Assembly (NCBI RefSeq): GCF_028389875.1
Contig: NC_084669.1
Coordinates: forward strand, 9,633,501-9,697,500
Length of the DNA stretch: 64,000 nt
Source of the DNA: Rhea pennata
Taxonomy: Eukaryota; Chordata; Aves; Rheiformes; Rheidae
Reading direction: 5' to 3'
In this document: positions 13,990-27,789 of the stretch, piece by piece
How the letters are laid out: every line of letters begins with the position of its first letter
Position numbering within the stretch: the first letter of the stretch is position 1
Notes under the pieces: model-generated
What the model was told of the DNA's origin: nothing
What the model saw: only the letters and a program-made list of their open reading frames with translations
Database searches by the model: none
Program-made: the position numbers and the translations under genes

Positions 13990-15300
13990 TAACTATTATT
14001 ATTGTTATTTATACTACCATAGTGCCTAGGAGTTCTTCTTAAGAAGATAAACTCTGTTGCATTAGGTATTATGTAAACACATAAGAAGAAAATGCCCTAT
14101 ACACCAGGAGCTTACCATCCATATAAAACATAAATCAGCAAATGATACTATGCAGACAACAGAGAGAGACTAACAGCAACCAGTGAGATGATGTTGGATT
14201 AAGAGTGATCTTAGTGCATAGGGACCTAAATACTGTCAACACTTTGTCAATATTTTTGAATGTTATAGAGAGGCTTTGTTGGCATTTTTGAGGAAATGCT
14301 TCTGAAAATGAAGGGGAGCATTGGAGAACTTGTTTTGAGAATAGTAGGTAGAAACTGGTGTCTAGTAAGATGGAACAATCAAAAGCAGGAGCTAATATTT
14401 CAAAAATGAATAAAAACTCACAGAGAGGATGTAAATACAATGGTCATATGGTGAATGGTCTTCAAAATGAGTAGGTGCAGCAAATGGTTGAAATGAGCAA
14501 CTAGGGAAAGATGGCAGTAGGATTTAACACATTAATGTTTCAATCTTCAGTTTATGGGTAATACTTAAAGTTGCATTTGCACAAGTAATACTGGATACTG
14601 GAGCAATTGAGACACGAGGTCCGGAGACCTTTAACTGTTCAAAGGTGTAAAAAGATTATGCAAGATCCAGACACTGCTGAAATATAAGAGGTTGAAATCC
14701 AAAAGTACACTGAAGTTCTAAGCCTTAGGTGATCAGCATGATTGCTTGATTGCGAAAGGGAGCAACAAGAAAGAGCAGTGAAGAGATAATTAGGAGTTCC
14801 TTTTAGCTATACTGATTATCAGAAAAGTCAGAGATAAAGGCAGAGATTGAGCTTTGATAGAAAGACAGAGTTCTGAAGTGATGGCTGAACTTTGTACAAC
14901 ACAAAGTGTTGAATGAGAAGAGGGAAGAAGCAGTGACAGAGCCCGGTGCAGTTCCCACAGAAAGCTGGGGAAAGGGAAGATGAGGACTATTCGGCCAACG
15001 ACAAGATGAATTTCCAAAGTAAACAGAATGCCAGAATAAAGAGAAGTAGAGAAGCAAAGAGAAATGAAGATTTCAAAAAATGAAAGGCTGGTTGCATGTG
15101 TTCAAGGTAACTGACAGGTCAGAAGTTTTGAGAGATTTGACGAGCAATAGATCATTAGAAACCTTACTGAGAGCAATTTTAGTGGTCAGCATGGGAACAG
15201 CCAAATTAGTGGGAATGTAATACAGAAGTGAAAGAGGAAGCAGGAGCTACTGTTAATAGCACATTTCATGAAAGGGGAAAGGGATGGAAAGGTTAGCAAT
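13990..15300 (-). mobile_element. Ancient decayed CR1-clade LINE (L2/L3-like)
   Basis: The minus-strand translation around 14900-14960 contains VGTAPGSVTASSLFSFNTL, which I read as a decayed form of the reverse transcriptase motif x-PQGS-x3-PLLF of L2/CR1-type LINEs. Further along the plus strand, the stretches near 14600, 15110 and 15160 resemble antisense RT sequence of old amniote LINE copies. At the low-coordinate end, an ATT-rich tail at 13996-14012 fits the 3' end of a minus-strand element. Its limits are uncertain and it may extend to about 15.7 kb. Heavily mutated, so old. Confidence 0.6.
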
Positions 15301-18300
15301 TTATTTTTTTTTTAATATGAGACTAAATTACTTTTCCTTTGTGAAGAAAAAGTGCTACAAGTTGATACTCAATGGGCTGCAAGCTCTAAGAAGACAAATT
15401 AGAGAGGTGAAGGTAAAGTGAAAAGGATCAAGTGATAATCACTAAGGAGAAACTCAATAAACATTGAAGAGATGAGCCCAGCTACACAATGATAAATACA
15501 CCTATTTGCTGCCTAGGAGAAATGTATAAACTCTACTGCCCCATTAGAAGCAAGAAAATTAATATACTCTCTTGAAGATACTATCAGAACCATGTGAAAT
15601 GTCTGGCCTCATAAATGGGACAGCTGAAGGGACGTTTCAGGTTGAAGGCAAATATGAAGGCAAAGAAAGGACTAGCTGAGAGGCCAGAGGCACTGGCTAG
15701 GTGCACATGTGCTTAGGAACCTGTGCGTTTTGCTCAGTCTTCCGAGTAACAGTGGCCACAGCCTCCTTTCTCCATCACCACAGATTTATGCCAGGGATGG
15801 ACTGACTCCTCTGAATGACTGAAAATGTTCAGGGCCCACTGTGATGTGACAAATATATTGCTAAAGAGAACAACTCTGATTTATCCTGCCCAAGGATTCA
15901 GCACTCCTATAGTGATATCAGAGAGTCAAATTTACTATTAAATCTGAGTCTCTTGCCAGTTTGAGGTTTCCTTACGCTTTAATGATGATACGCACTACTG
16001 AAGTGCCTCACTGAGGTCCCACAGTGTAATCCTAATGGATTTTCCTATTTTTCTTGAGTAATAAAAATAATGGATGGGCTATATCATTGCTTGTAACAGT
16101 ACTCAAAACACATTGTCAAGCTGAAAAGTCAGAATTGCTTTAGAACAACATGATCATAGAATAACTTTTTCTGAAAATTTCTTTAATTGGCCATAAACAT
16201 TTCTCAGATAAAAATATTCATGTGTTCTAGGTTAACAACATAAATTTGTTGGGATTTTTTCCAAATAGCTGTTCAGCACTTTCTGGGGACCACTTTAATC
16301 ACAAATATGAATATCTTTCAAGACTGTGAGAAACTCAAATACTGATTAAATCTAAAAGACTCCCAATCAGTTCTCACTTGTCTGCTGTAATGAGGCACAC
16401 CATTAGCTTTCTGCATATCAGAAGAAAATGGAAAACAATTACTAGGAAGGATTCGAGCTCCTCAAAAACAAATGTATATGTCTTGTCAGATGCCTACAGT
16501 AAGGTAGTCTTTCCTGCAAGCAAGGTCAAACCCATGATAGGCAGGGTAATGAATGGCATCACAGTGATTACACTACCATGGTATGTGAAACAGGAGACCC
16601 CGTTACTAAGCATATAAGAAAACTTTGTGAAAGGGGATATACTTACATAGACCTGAAGCAGCTCATAAAGTTGTTGAGACTCTCCATCCACTAACGTTGA
16701 TTTTAAAAAAATATTTTTATATAAGCTCTTGGTATTAGAAGAAAAGATGCTTACACACCTATGTTAAAAAGTATAGCATTCACCCCACCTCTTCACTTCT
16801 CCTAGTGAAGTTCTATTTTTTGCATTTGATGCACTCTGAATTTAAACTTACTGTGAACTGCTCTGTTTGTAAACAAAAAACAAAATAATCCCCTAATTTC
16901 ATTACTACCCCTCTAAGGCTTCAGTAGATGCTTCACTTTACAATTACTAATAAATTTGTGAAGCAAATACAATCGTGCCACTCTTCACTGGGACTCCATT
17001 TCTGAGAGTCCCAGTGTATCTGCCACACTTTCCATACAAGGTCCGAGAAGTTCTGCCACATCCTCCCTTGACTCAAGTGTACAATAACATCAGCATTTTA
17101 CAGCACTACTAACAGCATGGCAAAAATGCTAATTAAATCCATCTTCTTCACTCAACTGCATAAAGGAGAAAAATTTAAATGATGGGTGTTTCAGTAGCAC
17201 CCAGCAAGTTTCCCTTGGATTGAACTGCCATTTAAATATAGATGCTCCCATGCACTGTTTGACACACTTAAATTTTATATCCATTTGCCTACTGTGTTAA
17301 GATCTCGAAGAACAGCTACATCTCTCATTCTTAAGGATCTTTGTATCATAACCCCAAACAACATCTTTTAAAACATTACAGCTTTATTCAATCATTAGCG
17401 TGTCACTGTCTGTACGGAGAGAGCAGGGAGGGAAAGTGCACGGGCTTTAACTATTATACTTGCTACTAGCTTTTAGACTGTGTATCGTACTTTGCTCTGC
17501 TTAAAACATTTCATATTTACATGCACTCATTTCAGACTTAGGATTCAGACATCGCTAGGGAAGTGATATGCTTTTCCAAGCCCTGTGATACAAAGAAGAT
17601 AATAAACCTGACTTACTGCTTTCTCATTAGTATATAAAGATGACATTAGAACTTTCAGCTTCCAAAATTACTGTCATTGCAACTTCAGCTTCAAAGATCA
17701 AAAATAACATTGCATAGGAGGAGCTTAAAAATAGCAATACAGCACACACAAATTTGATATAATAAAGTATTTGGTTTTACCAATGCAATCTTTTCATTAT
17801 CATCTAACTACTCCCTAATACTGCAGTTTGTTCCACTTCTGGAAAGTATACCCATTATTTACAGCCTGTTGTTAGGCTCTCCAAGCATTAATAGTCCCAC
17901 ATAGTCCATTTAAGGAAATACCTAAGATAGCAAAAACTTGGAGGGATTTCACTAAGTTACAACTTGCTAATGCTTTTTCAAAAAAGAGAAAATACATACT
18001 CCTATAACACTAACTTTAGAAAGCTATTCTTTCACATATAAAAGTTGAAATCATCACCTCTGCTTTGATTTCTATGCTTAAGAAGGGGCAAGGAATCATA
18101 AACAAGTTCTTGAGACCCCAAATACAACTAGGGTACAGTATTACTACATACAGGCAGCATGCAACAGTCATCAGAAACCACTTTGCAAGTTCCAGTAAGA
18201 TTACGTGTAAGGAGTATTGGCGTGGCAGGTCAAAAAGACAGAATTCAGGTGAGGCAGCAGGGTCAAAACATTGAGCAGCCTCAGAAAACTATACTTTCGA

Positions 18301-19774
18301 CTGGAAGTATAGGGTAAGGAAAGAAGCCTTCTAAAGCCTCAACTACACAATCTCTGGGCATTCTTCTAGGAGGCAGATGGCAGAGTCCCTTGCAGTAACT
18401 AGAAAACATCTTGGCCCCGCTGGTGACTTTCAAACAAAAGGCTCCTTCCCTCCACCTTCAGAAACGAGGAAAGGACGATTCCTTTCCTAGAACAGCTAAT
18501 TTGACATCACGGAAATCCGTAACAGGGCAGCGACTCCAGCAGAGTCACACAAACGCCGTTGTACACAGCGGCACCCACTCCTGCGTCAGCATCTCCGGGT
18601 TTGCACGTAGGATGCACAGGCCCGTTTCAATAATTCTTAGGTGAAAGGTGGGGAGGGGGGAAGGTCTCATTTCAGAAGGGATGTCCAAAAGCAAGCAAAC
18701 TTTCTGCTTTATGAGTTGAAGCAAATGCTGAGAGATCACATGACCCTGTGTAATTTGGTTGGGTTTGGCAGAAGCTTTATATGCACTTTATAACAAACCA
18801 TAGAAATTGCAAATAAATTTGTCTGAATGTTTTTCCAAGTGGGACTTGCATCAGGCTAAGCTGATACTTAATCTGGATAGAAATCAAAGAAAACTAATCA
18901 AATTTTATAGGTAGGAGTTGTAAATGCTTTAAGTATTTGAATAGATACACAGAGAAATTTTTAGCAGAGAAAAAAAAATCAACATAACTACACTACTAAT
19001 CATATGGCTCACCTATGGTAAATAAGCCAGAGTTTTTGGCATACAATATTTTCATTAAAGCTAAATCACTGTATCAGTAAAAACATGATTGGAGTCATAA
19101 GTAAGAGATCATCTTTTCAGGCATGTTGGTATTGCTCCTCAGTTGTATCAGTGCATACGAAAAGCCTACATTAATACTCAGCATCCCAAAGGGTTTTATT
19201 CAAAGCTGCTGAAATGTGATTCAGCCATAATTATTCAAATTAAATGCTTTCACTATGATAGCTACTGTTGTGAACAGAATAAAATGCTCACCTCCCTAGG
19301 CAAGTGAGACAGAAATGCGAGGGGAAGGCATATTCCCCCCCATTGAGATATGGGGGAAATCAAACCAAGCATATGGTTATTGCCAAAAATCTCCAGGGAG
19401 AGCCTCAATGCAGCTAGACTTCTTCCAGTATCGAAGCTAGCTCTGCTACCTCCGCAATACCCAGTCTACGACGCGGGCAGTATACCGTTCCTCATCGCTC
19501 TCATGTGCGGAAAGGAAAGACATCAGACCTCTTGTTTCCAGATCACTGTGTAAATTTGAAGCTGGGGAGTCCTTACATCCATATACTCTTTTGTAGAACC
19601 TCAGGTCATGGATTTCAACCAATCATTCAATGTCTGCAGAGCCTGGTGAAATGTGAAACAACAATACTTGCTAGTTAAAGGATTTTAACAAAGCTGTCAC
19701 CCTTATGACATACCTATTTTATTATTTTCACACCTACATTGATATAAACATTGACAGACAAGACAAGCCGTAAA
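15301..19774. other. Intergenic DNA with a CpG-richer pocket at 18.4-18.6 kb
   Basis: No gene seen. Possibly includes the 5' side of the old LINE up to about 15.7 kb. About 11-12 CpG steps fall within 18415-18630, in otherwise CpG-poor DNA. Confidence 0.6.
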
Positions 19775-19798
19775 AGATAATTTTTTTCAATGTTTATT
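19743..19798 (-). terminator. Candidate NHLRC2 polyadenylation site inside an inverted repeat
   Basis: On the minus strand AATAAA lies at 19798-19793. About 25-45 nt further along is a GU-rich element (GGCTTGTCTTGTCTGT), the expected spacing for cleavage and polyadenylation. Perfect 11-base inverted arms at 19744-19754 and 19787-19797 flank a 32-nt loop, and the hexamer overlaps the transcript-upstream arm. Function is inferred from motif arrangement only. Confidence 0.5.
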
Positions 19799-22700
19799 TT
19801 TCCACAAAAAAGCTTTACAGGGAGAAGCATGTTTTACTAGAGAAAAAGTACATTCTTTAATCACTGTTTATTTGTCAAATTTATATCTGAGGCTGCAACT
19901 TCTACAGTGTATTTCATCTCATAATATTACAGGATGTATACCTTTTATTTAAAAGGACTATAATCCTTGGACGTTGTTAACAATTCTATTAGGTAATGCT
20001 ACATGTGAACAACTGTATCCACTGCAGATGAAGTGCCTTCAGTTTAATTCTGTGTACACTTCACAGCGGTAAATATAAAACATCTTTCAAATATTCAGAT
20101 TTTTAAAAGGCTTTGCATCACATGTAATGGAAAAACAGATGTTTAGTATCTTAAACAGCAACAAAAATATTCCAATGTCCACAATGCAACACTCCAGAAA
20201 GGAAAACAAAAGAAAATCCCCCCCCCCCTTTCCCCATAAACAACACTGAGACATTTATAGGGTGTTAAGTGCTCAAATGTGACTTTCTTCACCAGTGGTA
20301 AACTGCTGCGATTTTCAGACATCCCAACATCAGAATTTAAATGAAGTTATATGGTTTTACACAGTGAGAGAACCTGACCCTTCATAGCTGCCTGTATGCA
20401 CAACCCTCTGCCATTTACAGCATCTTTGCTGTTCTTCAGAACAAGTAAAAAAAACAACAACAAAACAACCCTAAAACAAACCTCTCACACCCAAATACCA
20501 AGGTAACAATCTTCACCCTTTTAGATCAATGAAAGTTTTGTCCTTCATTTTACTCAAATCAGAATTTCAGCAAGATTTTTGCAATCTCCCTGCCAAATGT
20601 GTTTTGAAGTGTGCATAAAAATGTAAGAACAGTCTCAGAAGCAGGTTCACAAACTGATAAAAAAATGTTTTACAGAAAAATACTTAGTAAGAACAGATTG
20701 AACAGAAAGCATTTTCCTTTCTACTTCATTGAAAAATCTAATGAAGAGGGAAAATTCTTAACAGTTTCCAAATTAATATAGAATTAAAAAAATTCCAAAT
20801 TTACAAACCATGAAGGTTAAATGAATACTATATTTCAAACAATACTCCAGCAGTTCTGTAAATATATGCATTCAAATATTTTAAGGCACTGATATTTTAT
20901 TCAGTCATCATGACTTAAGGAAAACGTGATATTTTGATCTGAGGCTGAACTACTAGCCCAAAAGATATTTACCATTAACCTTAAAAAGCCAGGATTTCAC
21001 CTACAGTTTCACAATTATCTCATTTTTATTAGTGCCCTTATAAAATCAAATAAGCCCATTACAGGTTTTAACAAACGTACAATGATTACATATGAGAAAG
21101 TTTTTATTGCATTAATCCTCCTTTAAAAAATGAAATTGGATAACTTTGAAGTTAAACATTTAAACGTGTAAAACACTTAGTAGTTTTGTTCCTCCACTTT
21201 AGTCTCAACTCCATTTTTTTTTTTTTAATTTGGAAGTCAGTTATCCGATATAGACAACTCTCAGGACAGATTACTGGACTGGATTGTTTAAATGCAGGTA
21301 ATGTAAAATCAAACTGGGAAGTCATCTTGTTTACTATGACGTCTGTTAACAGCCAGATAGGTTGTGTTTCTAAATACTTACTCCAAAGGGGAGAAGTTTT
21401 GTGTGCAATATTGCTTAACTGAGGAATGTTGAGTCCAAAACATTAAATTTCATTAAATTAAGGTAGACTTAAGAACAGATTTTTACAAGTGGTGTTTCTT
21501 TAACTTAAAATTGTCAATGTTGCAAAACGAACCAGGTAAGATTTGAAAAACACTTGCAACTCTTCTGCTTAGCCCTGGGGCCTGCAGTTGGACAAAATGT
21601 TCTCCAGTATGCTTGAAAGCAATGGATGAAGAGAGAAGAGATACAGTAGACAATCGTAATAGTAGTTATAGCTGCACAGACAGTCCCCAACTTAAACCCA
21701 CGGTTTTTAGCTTTTCAGCTGCGACACAAATATGCTAACCTCCAATAAAAAGCAAAATCTGCACCAAGAAAGCAAGCTGGAGTATCTTTCAAATCACCTA
21801 TTACTCAAAGTATTTTCTGTAACACTGAAGTTTCCTGAAACTGAGAGCCATCAAAATCCCTGCATAGGCCACTCAAGTTTGCTGGGACTCTCTGGGAGGT
21901 CTCGAAACAACTGTACCATCTTACCGTATAGTAAGGCAATGGTAAAAATGCTGATGGTAGCTGCATCAGTACAAAGCTTCATGAAGCTGACATGAGAACA
22001 TAATCTTATTCAAATGCTACCTAGAACAGTGGGGGAGTGTCCAGATATCACCTAGATTTCAGTAATTATTACCTGTAATTATCTCAAGATAAAGAATACT
22101 TATTGGATCAGATGATGGCAGATTTCTGCAGTCAGAGTAAGAGCAACATTGCTGCCTTCAGTACAGAGCAAGATTGTAAAGAATGTAAACAGGACCTTGG
22201 AAGTAGCTAATCTCAGAAACTGAGTCTATACATTTTGAGAATCACTGTCATGGTGTAGCTCATCCTCACACTCTCAACTCATTTGCACCACTGTGCGTGC
22301 ACTGCCAGAGAACATCAGCTTTATATGGAACAGCCCTACTGCACTGTCTATTTACATCCGCCTCCCTAAAGCAGGAGCAGGGAAAAGTGGACAAGGTAAC
22401 TGTCCTGCTTTGTACCCTCTGAGGTATCAAGAAACTGGCTGGACTTCACCCTTGTGGGAAATGGTTAGGAAAGCCTAACCAAAACCCCACACAACAATTT
22501 TATGACAAAGAAGCCAAAATAAACCTGGAAATCGAATCCCTAACAGGAGCAAGTGATTTTACATATAAGAGTACAGAAACTGCAAAAAACAGGAACAGGT
22601 GGTTCTGACAGAAGACAGTGGTCAAGTTTGATTATATGAACATAACTGAAAATAGAAATATTGTTGGAAATCTTTTTATATTTATGATCTGCTGTAGAAT

Positions 22701-24089
22701 ACAAATACAGACGTGGCAGAATAATTCAAAATAACCACGTCTCACTTTTGCATGACTGTAAAGGTTACCATCCATAACTGTCAGCATTCTTCCAGCTTTC
22801 TATCTGGGGACAAACAAGCTCATTTAATCCCCAACAAACCTATTCCAATGCAAATTATTAAATTTCACTTAAAATACTAGATTTTTGCTAACATATATGA
22901 ATTATTTTAATTGATTATATGAACAACTCTTCTGGCAGATCTACGCAGAGAGTTACTGTCAGGAAGGGCAGGTGATAAGCTGCTTTGTGTGGTAAATTCC
23001 TCAGGTAACATAACTGCTGCCTGGAGAACACATGCACATGGCCTGTTACAACATCTGTCACATGTTATACAAGAAGGAAAACTTCCTTTTGACTTGCAAC
23101 ACACAGTTTACGCATACACTTCTGTGGGACCTTAGCTGCAATGTACCTTTGAGGTAAGTGTTAATGAGTAACAGTGATTTTTGAAAGTTAAGCATCATAA
23201 GACTGTAATAATTTAGCAGACAATAGCAGAGATATTTGTAAGTTCTTTCAGCTAAATAATTTTTGACTTTGTAGAGTTTTAAGTGCTTCATCTATGTAAC
23301 AAACCTTGTTAGGAACGAAAAATTCAAGAAAATTTGCAAAAGCAGTCAGTAATACCTCTATCTTTGCTTAAATAAACAATAATCAAATGAATGGAATGAC
23401 ATTTCCCCATACAAGAAGGAAAATCACTTGATTCTGATCATCTCCCTTTTCTGAGCAATAGATAAGGAATATATTTCTCTCTATGTTCTCACAAATAATA
23501 CTTTTACCCATAGTTTCAACTACAAGATTTGCCCACTGGAAAGAAAAGTGCATTAAGAATATATACAATATACTGAAACCCATATATACCTTTTCTCAGA
23601 TTTATAGCAGATTTATACGATGCTATAAAACTACCTTCTTGTGTATCACACATCTGGTTTGTACTTGCTTTGAATCACTACATTGCTGTAGTATTATACA
23701 AGCACAAGGTTCTACAAGTGGAAGACATGAGGGGCAAAACAGTGACTATGACAGGATGCATCCAACAGAACAGCCCAAAATAACATGTGAGAAGAGAACG
23801 CAGAAAGGAAATCAACTAAATACATACGCATGAAATATGCTTACATCAATAAGCTCACACAGCCAGTATCCTTCCCAACCCTTTTTCAACATAAAGAAAC
23901 AAACTATATGAAGATATTATTGAATTCAAACAATATGAAAAAGTTAATAAAACATATCATCTTCCCTCCTGTTTTTTTCTAATAAAAAATAATCATACTG
24001 TAATTAAATTACAATTCCTAAGATGTTCTAATGGTACTTTTATATATTCCTTCATAAAAAAAAGCTTTCTAGGAGAGCAAGCATTAGGG

Positions 24090-24625
24090 CTAATGTAGGG
24101 TATAGGGTGACTTACTACGGGGTGTGGGAGAAAAAGCATTTCAGGACTATGTTTTTGGGGTGCTTTAAAGGGACTTAGGGTCCCTTAAGTACAAAACTTA
24201 CTACAGGATGTTTAGGGGAAGATCAAAGGTCAGGAAAGGGAGGGATCCAGGTGGAGTGAGGAGGAACAAGCACAGGAAGGTACAGGGAAAAGAGGATAAA
24301 AAAGGCTAGTTGAGTATAAACATGACTGTTCAGCACTTGTCTTGATCAAGTCTTGTAGTTTGATCACCAGTCTAGCATACATTTGTATTAAATTCTACTT
24401 TCAACTATTCTGGAGGGAGGTGTATTCTCTACTCTATGTGTGTATGCTATAAAAGCTTCAGGACAGACTAGCCAGTGAGCTAGAGAAGAGCGCTGAGCAA
24501 CAACTGGAGGGGAAACAAACCACAGGGGCTCACACTTTCAGGTGCCAGTGGCTGGAGGAGCCTGGAGGCCAGCTACTGGATAGATCAAGTGCCTAAGAGC
24601 AATTACTGAAGAATCCCATAATGTA
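24090..24625. repeat. Unclassified GC-richer segment, possibly an old LTR remnant
   Basis: A block with base composition unlike its AT-rich neighbours. It starts near a TGTAGGG, contains several GGG runs, a TATA-like GGATAAAAAAGG near 24293 and an AATAAA-like ATTAAA near 24388. The order fits a solo LTR but no target-site duplication or clear end was found, so this is a guess at class. No open reading frame is present. Confidence 0.3.
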
Positions 24626-24642
24626 TGTAGGTGTACACATAT

Positions 24643-24661
24643 ACACACACACACACACACA
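24643..24661. repeat. (CA)n microsatellite
   Basis: About nine CA units in the NHLRC2 3' region. Confidence 0.9.
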
Positions 24662-25980
24662 TGTATATACATACATCTCTCAATACAAATACATTCCACT
24701 TCAATCCTGATCATCCAAAGAGGGGGCTGTTCATGCTGTTCCTTTTTTCGCGAATGCTGTGTCTGTTTAGGAGGGTGTCAGTAAATGACATCCCTCTGGC
24801 TGTGCTGGTCTATGCAGCTGCCTGTGTGTGTAGTCTGTATACAGTGTATTCTGTACACATACACATAAGTGTACCTACTAGGAGCGCATGTTCAGCATTG
24901 CTACTGACTGGACCAGGAGGAATTGATCTGGGTAGGAAAATCCACCAGATTCTGCTATCTCCAACATATAGCTTTTCTTCTAAATAATAGGTGGTATGTC
25001 TTTTTGAGACGGAACCACACCTTCTGCCTCTGTTTTCTATTTTTAGCATAAAAACATTATAGCAGTGAAAGCAAAACAGTAGCAAGGATATAGTATCTTT
25101 ACAAAGCTCATGAAAAATGCATGAGGGAAGCAGAGAATAGTTCTTAAATTTAATGAAAAAGCTTTTGGTGCTGGACTAGCATCACCAAATTGTTTTCACA
25201 TTCAGTTCACTGCTGCAAGACATGGACTTAAAAGAAAAGAGAAAGAAAAACTTGGTCCAAATGGATATATTCCTGTCCTTTGCTAGTTAAGCGGTAATTG
25301 TTTTCACTGGAATACAGTTATTAAAATTTGGCCATGACTAAATATTTAAAGGTCCTTTACTGTCACATCCAGGACTTCAGCTTGATTTTACCCAACAGTT
25401 TTCCTGCTGCTACTCACGTCCTCTCCCAATAAGCTTACAGTGGTTCTGAGTATGCAAATATACAATAACTCTAAGTTGAGACTTGAAAAAACAAAACAGC
25501 TATGACCCTTAAGCACACATCTATGCACATTTATCTAAATGTGCAAATGTGTGCATGTTTGGATAGAAAATGTATCTACAATACTGTATTTAAATGCTAC
25601 ATATTATATTTAAATGAAAGGTAGGAATACAATTTTTCCCCCTTCAACAATATGTTAAAAAGTGCCACTAAGGTAACATATATTGACATATGGATTACTT
25701 TTTTGAATACAGGAAGTTAAACAGGTCAAATTTGATTATCTTGCCAAATAGACAAATATCAAATAATTCTAGTTGGAATTTAGAGAACAAATCTATCTGT
25801 TGAGTGATATACTCAAGATAACAGTAAAAGCTGAATTGAGCATTTTGAATTCGTGAAACTAGTGTTTGTTTTTTTCAGTAAGCAATAGAAAAAGTATGAA
25901 CTGATTGGAAGCTAACCTAAGGCTTCCTGGCTACCATCCAAAGTTAACCAAAAAGCATTTCAGAAAGAAGGAGTTTTACT

Positions 25981-26002
25981 AAAAAAAAAAAAAAAAAAAA
26001 AA
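25981..26002. repeat. Poly(A) tract, 22 bases
   Basis: Unbroken A run in the NHLRC2 3' region. Confidence 0.95.
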
Positions 26003-26369
26003 TCTGGATCAGTTTCTTTGCTTTCATCTTTCAAATAGTATTTACAAACTGTGAACAAAGTAGGAAATCTTGTTCCTCAAGACTACATGTAAACTGAAAG
26101 GCTATACCAGAAAAGTTGCTTAAAAAACACAAGAAAAATAATATCTCAGTCCTTGCCTTGTTAACAGATGAGATAATTATCATTTCTTGTACTACAGAGC
26201 TCACAGATTGGCTGGCATTTCAATGGAAGGAAAACACACCAGTGCATATGGTTTCCTTAAAACAAAAGTCTCTTAAGTTCATGACCAACATTTCAATCAG
26301 CTTCTAAGTAGCAAAGAGCAACAACAAATCATACTGAGGATTTACTGACAGATGTCAGGAGCAATGGCT

Positions 26370-26388
26370 TTCTCTCTCTCTCTCTTCT

Positions 26389-26432
<44 letters not shown>
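26370..26432. repeat. Polypyrimidine tract: (CT)n then 42 T
   Basis: A CT-repeat runs straight into an unbroken run of 42 T (26391-26432). It is the longest homopolymer in the window, and its length may be unreliable in an assembly. Confidence 0.95.
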
Positions 26433-26436
<4 letters not shown>

Positions 26437-27789
26437 AAAGCTATTTAATTCTTTCACTACTGTGGTGCTTCATAATATATATAAAAGTCTATCTTCAAAA
26501 CATATGTAAAAAGTGCATCTTCAAACTTTGGATAAATTCATCTTTTTAGAACGGATCTTCATGATTCAAGCACTGAGCCCAATCTAAGCATCACTGAAGC
26601 CTAGTGGAAACCCTACCAATTCAAACTCACACACACTCCAGTATTCCTGCTATATGCTATGGCAAATTGATAGGATTTTACTTGCAAAACATTTAAACAG
26701 CAAAGGCAGAATGCAGTTTTGAATGCTTTTGGAATACAGTTTTAAAGTTCCTTGTTCAAAGACTAGAATACCAGTTTACTAGCAAAAGCTCAGATCCTGC
26801 ACAAATGAATATGAATGTGAATAATCCACCATTAAATGTATGGTTCTGGTTGAGAGGCCACTATAACAAATGACTTAAAAGGCTTTGAATTAGATTTCAA
26901 GAGTACAATACCATTCTTAACCATAAGCGTTCGCAAGACAGGTCTTTCCACAGGAATCACAGAAGGGGGAAGAACTGGTGATTTACCTTCTTGAAATGTC
27001 TGATGCTTAATTTTTGTGGTTTAGATAGTCAACTATTACCTACAATTTACTATAAAATGTAAATGGGTAGATAACAGGAAAACTCTGACATGTTTTTAAT
27101 ACACACATTAGAGAGAGGCACATTTTTTGTTAGAAATCAGTATGAAATGCTTCTGAAGGACTTAAACACGTTCTTTCACAGAATTTTTTTCATGAAACTG
27201 TGCTTTTCATATAAGGCGGTCATATCTAGTTAAGTAAAACACAGTTTGCATAAAATTAAAGCTGCACCTAGTTTAAGATGTGTTTTCAAAATACATACAT
27301 CATAAATGCCAACATTGAAAAATAAGAAAAATTCTTTTATAACCTGGAGAAAGCAAGCACTGGTTGTGACATTCTGTTAGAAATCAAGGGCATGAAAGCA
27401 GTTTGCACTGCTGGTTCAAACGATCTAGCTGTTCTACCGGTACACACAGTGCAAAGAACTTATTACAGTAATATCACAAAGAAATACTACTTCTTCCAAA
27501 AGTACTCTTGAAATAGTTCCTCTTTGCTCCAAATGGCATAATGTTCACAACGCAACAGAATCTAGAGTGTTACTGCATTATTGCTGCTACAGTAATGAAA
27601 AGAACTGAGGTGGTGATTATACATTTTCATGTTAAATTGTGAGGAATTATACTTCGATTTATCAAGCATATTACTTAGCTTCTTCATAAGCTGTAGGAAA
27701 ATGAGCAGTGGAGAGAAGTTATCTTTTTGTATTTTTTCCTACAGAAACATCAAACGCTAAAATAAAGTATGAAATTAGTTGTCTTTGTA

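Larger units (their letters stand above)
19775..27789 (-). other. NHLRC2: Probable NHLRC2 3' UTR or immediate 3' flank
   Basis: About 8 kb of AT-rich sequence after the NHLRC2 stop, with no supportable gene on either strand. Several AATAAA hexamers occur on the minus strand (for example at 21108-21103, 21030-21025 and 19798-19793). The last has the best downstream GU-rich context. The stretch contains a 42-T tract, a 22-A tract, a (CA)n microsatellite and an unclassified GC-richer segment at 24.09-24.62 kb. Whether the mature mRNA extends this far is inference. Confidence 0.4.

Noticed and set aside
23483-23833. 116-codon plus-strand open frame in the NHLRC2 3' region
   Set aside because: Composition looks non-coding, and no similarity or gene context is visible.
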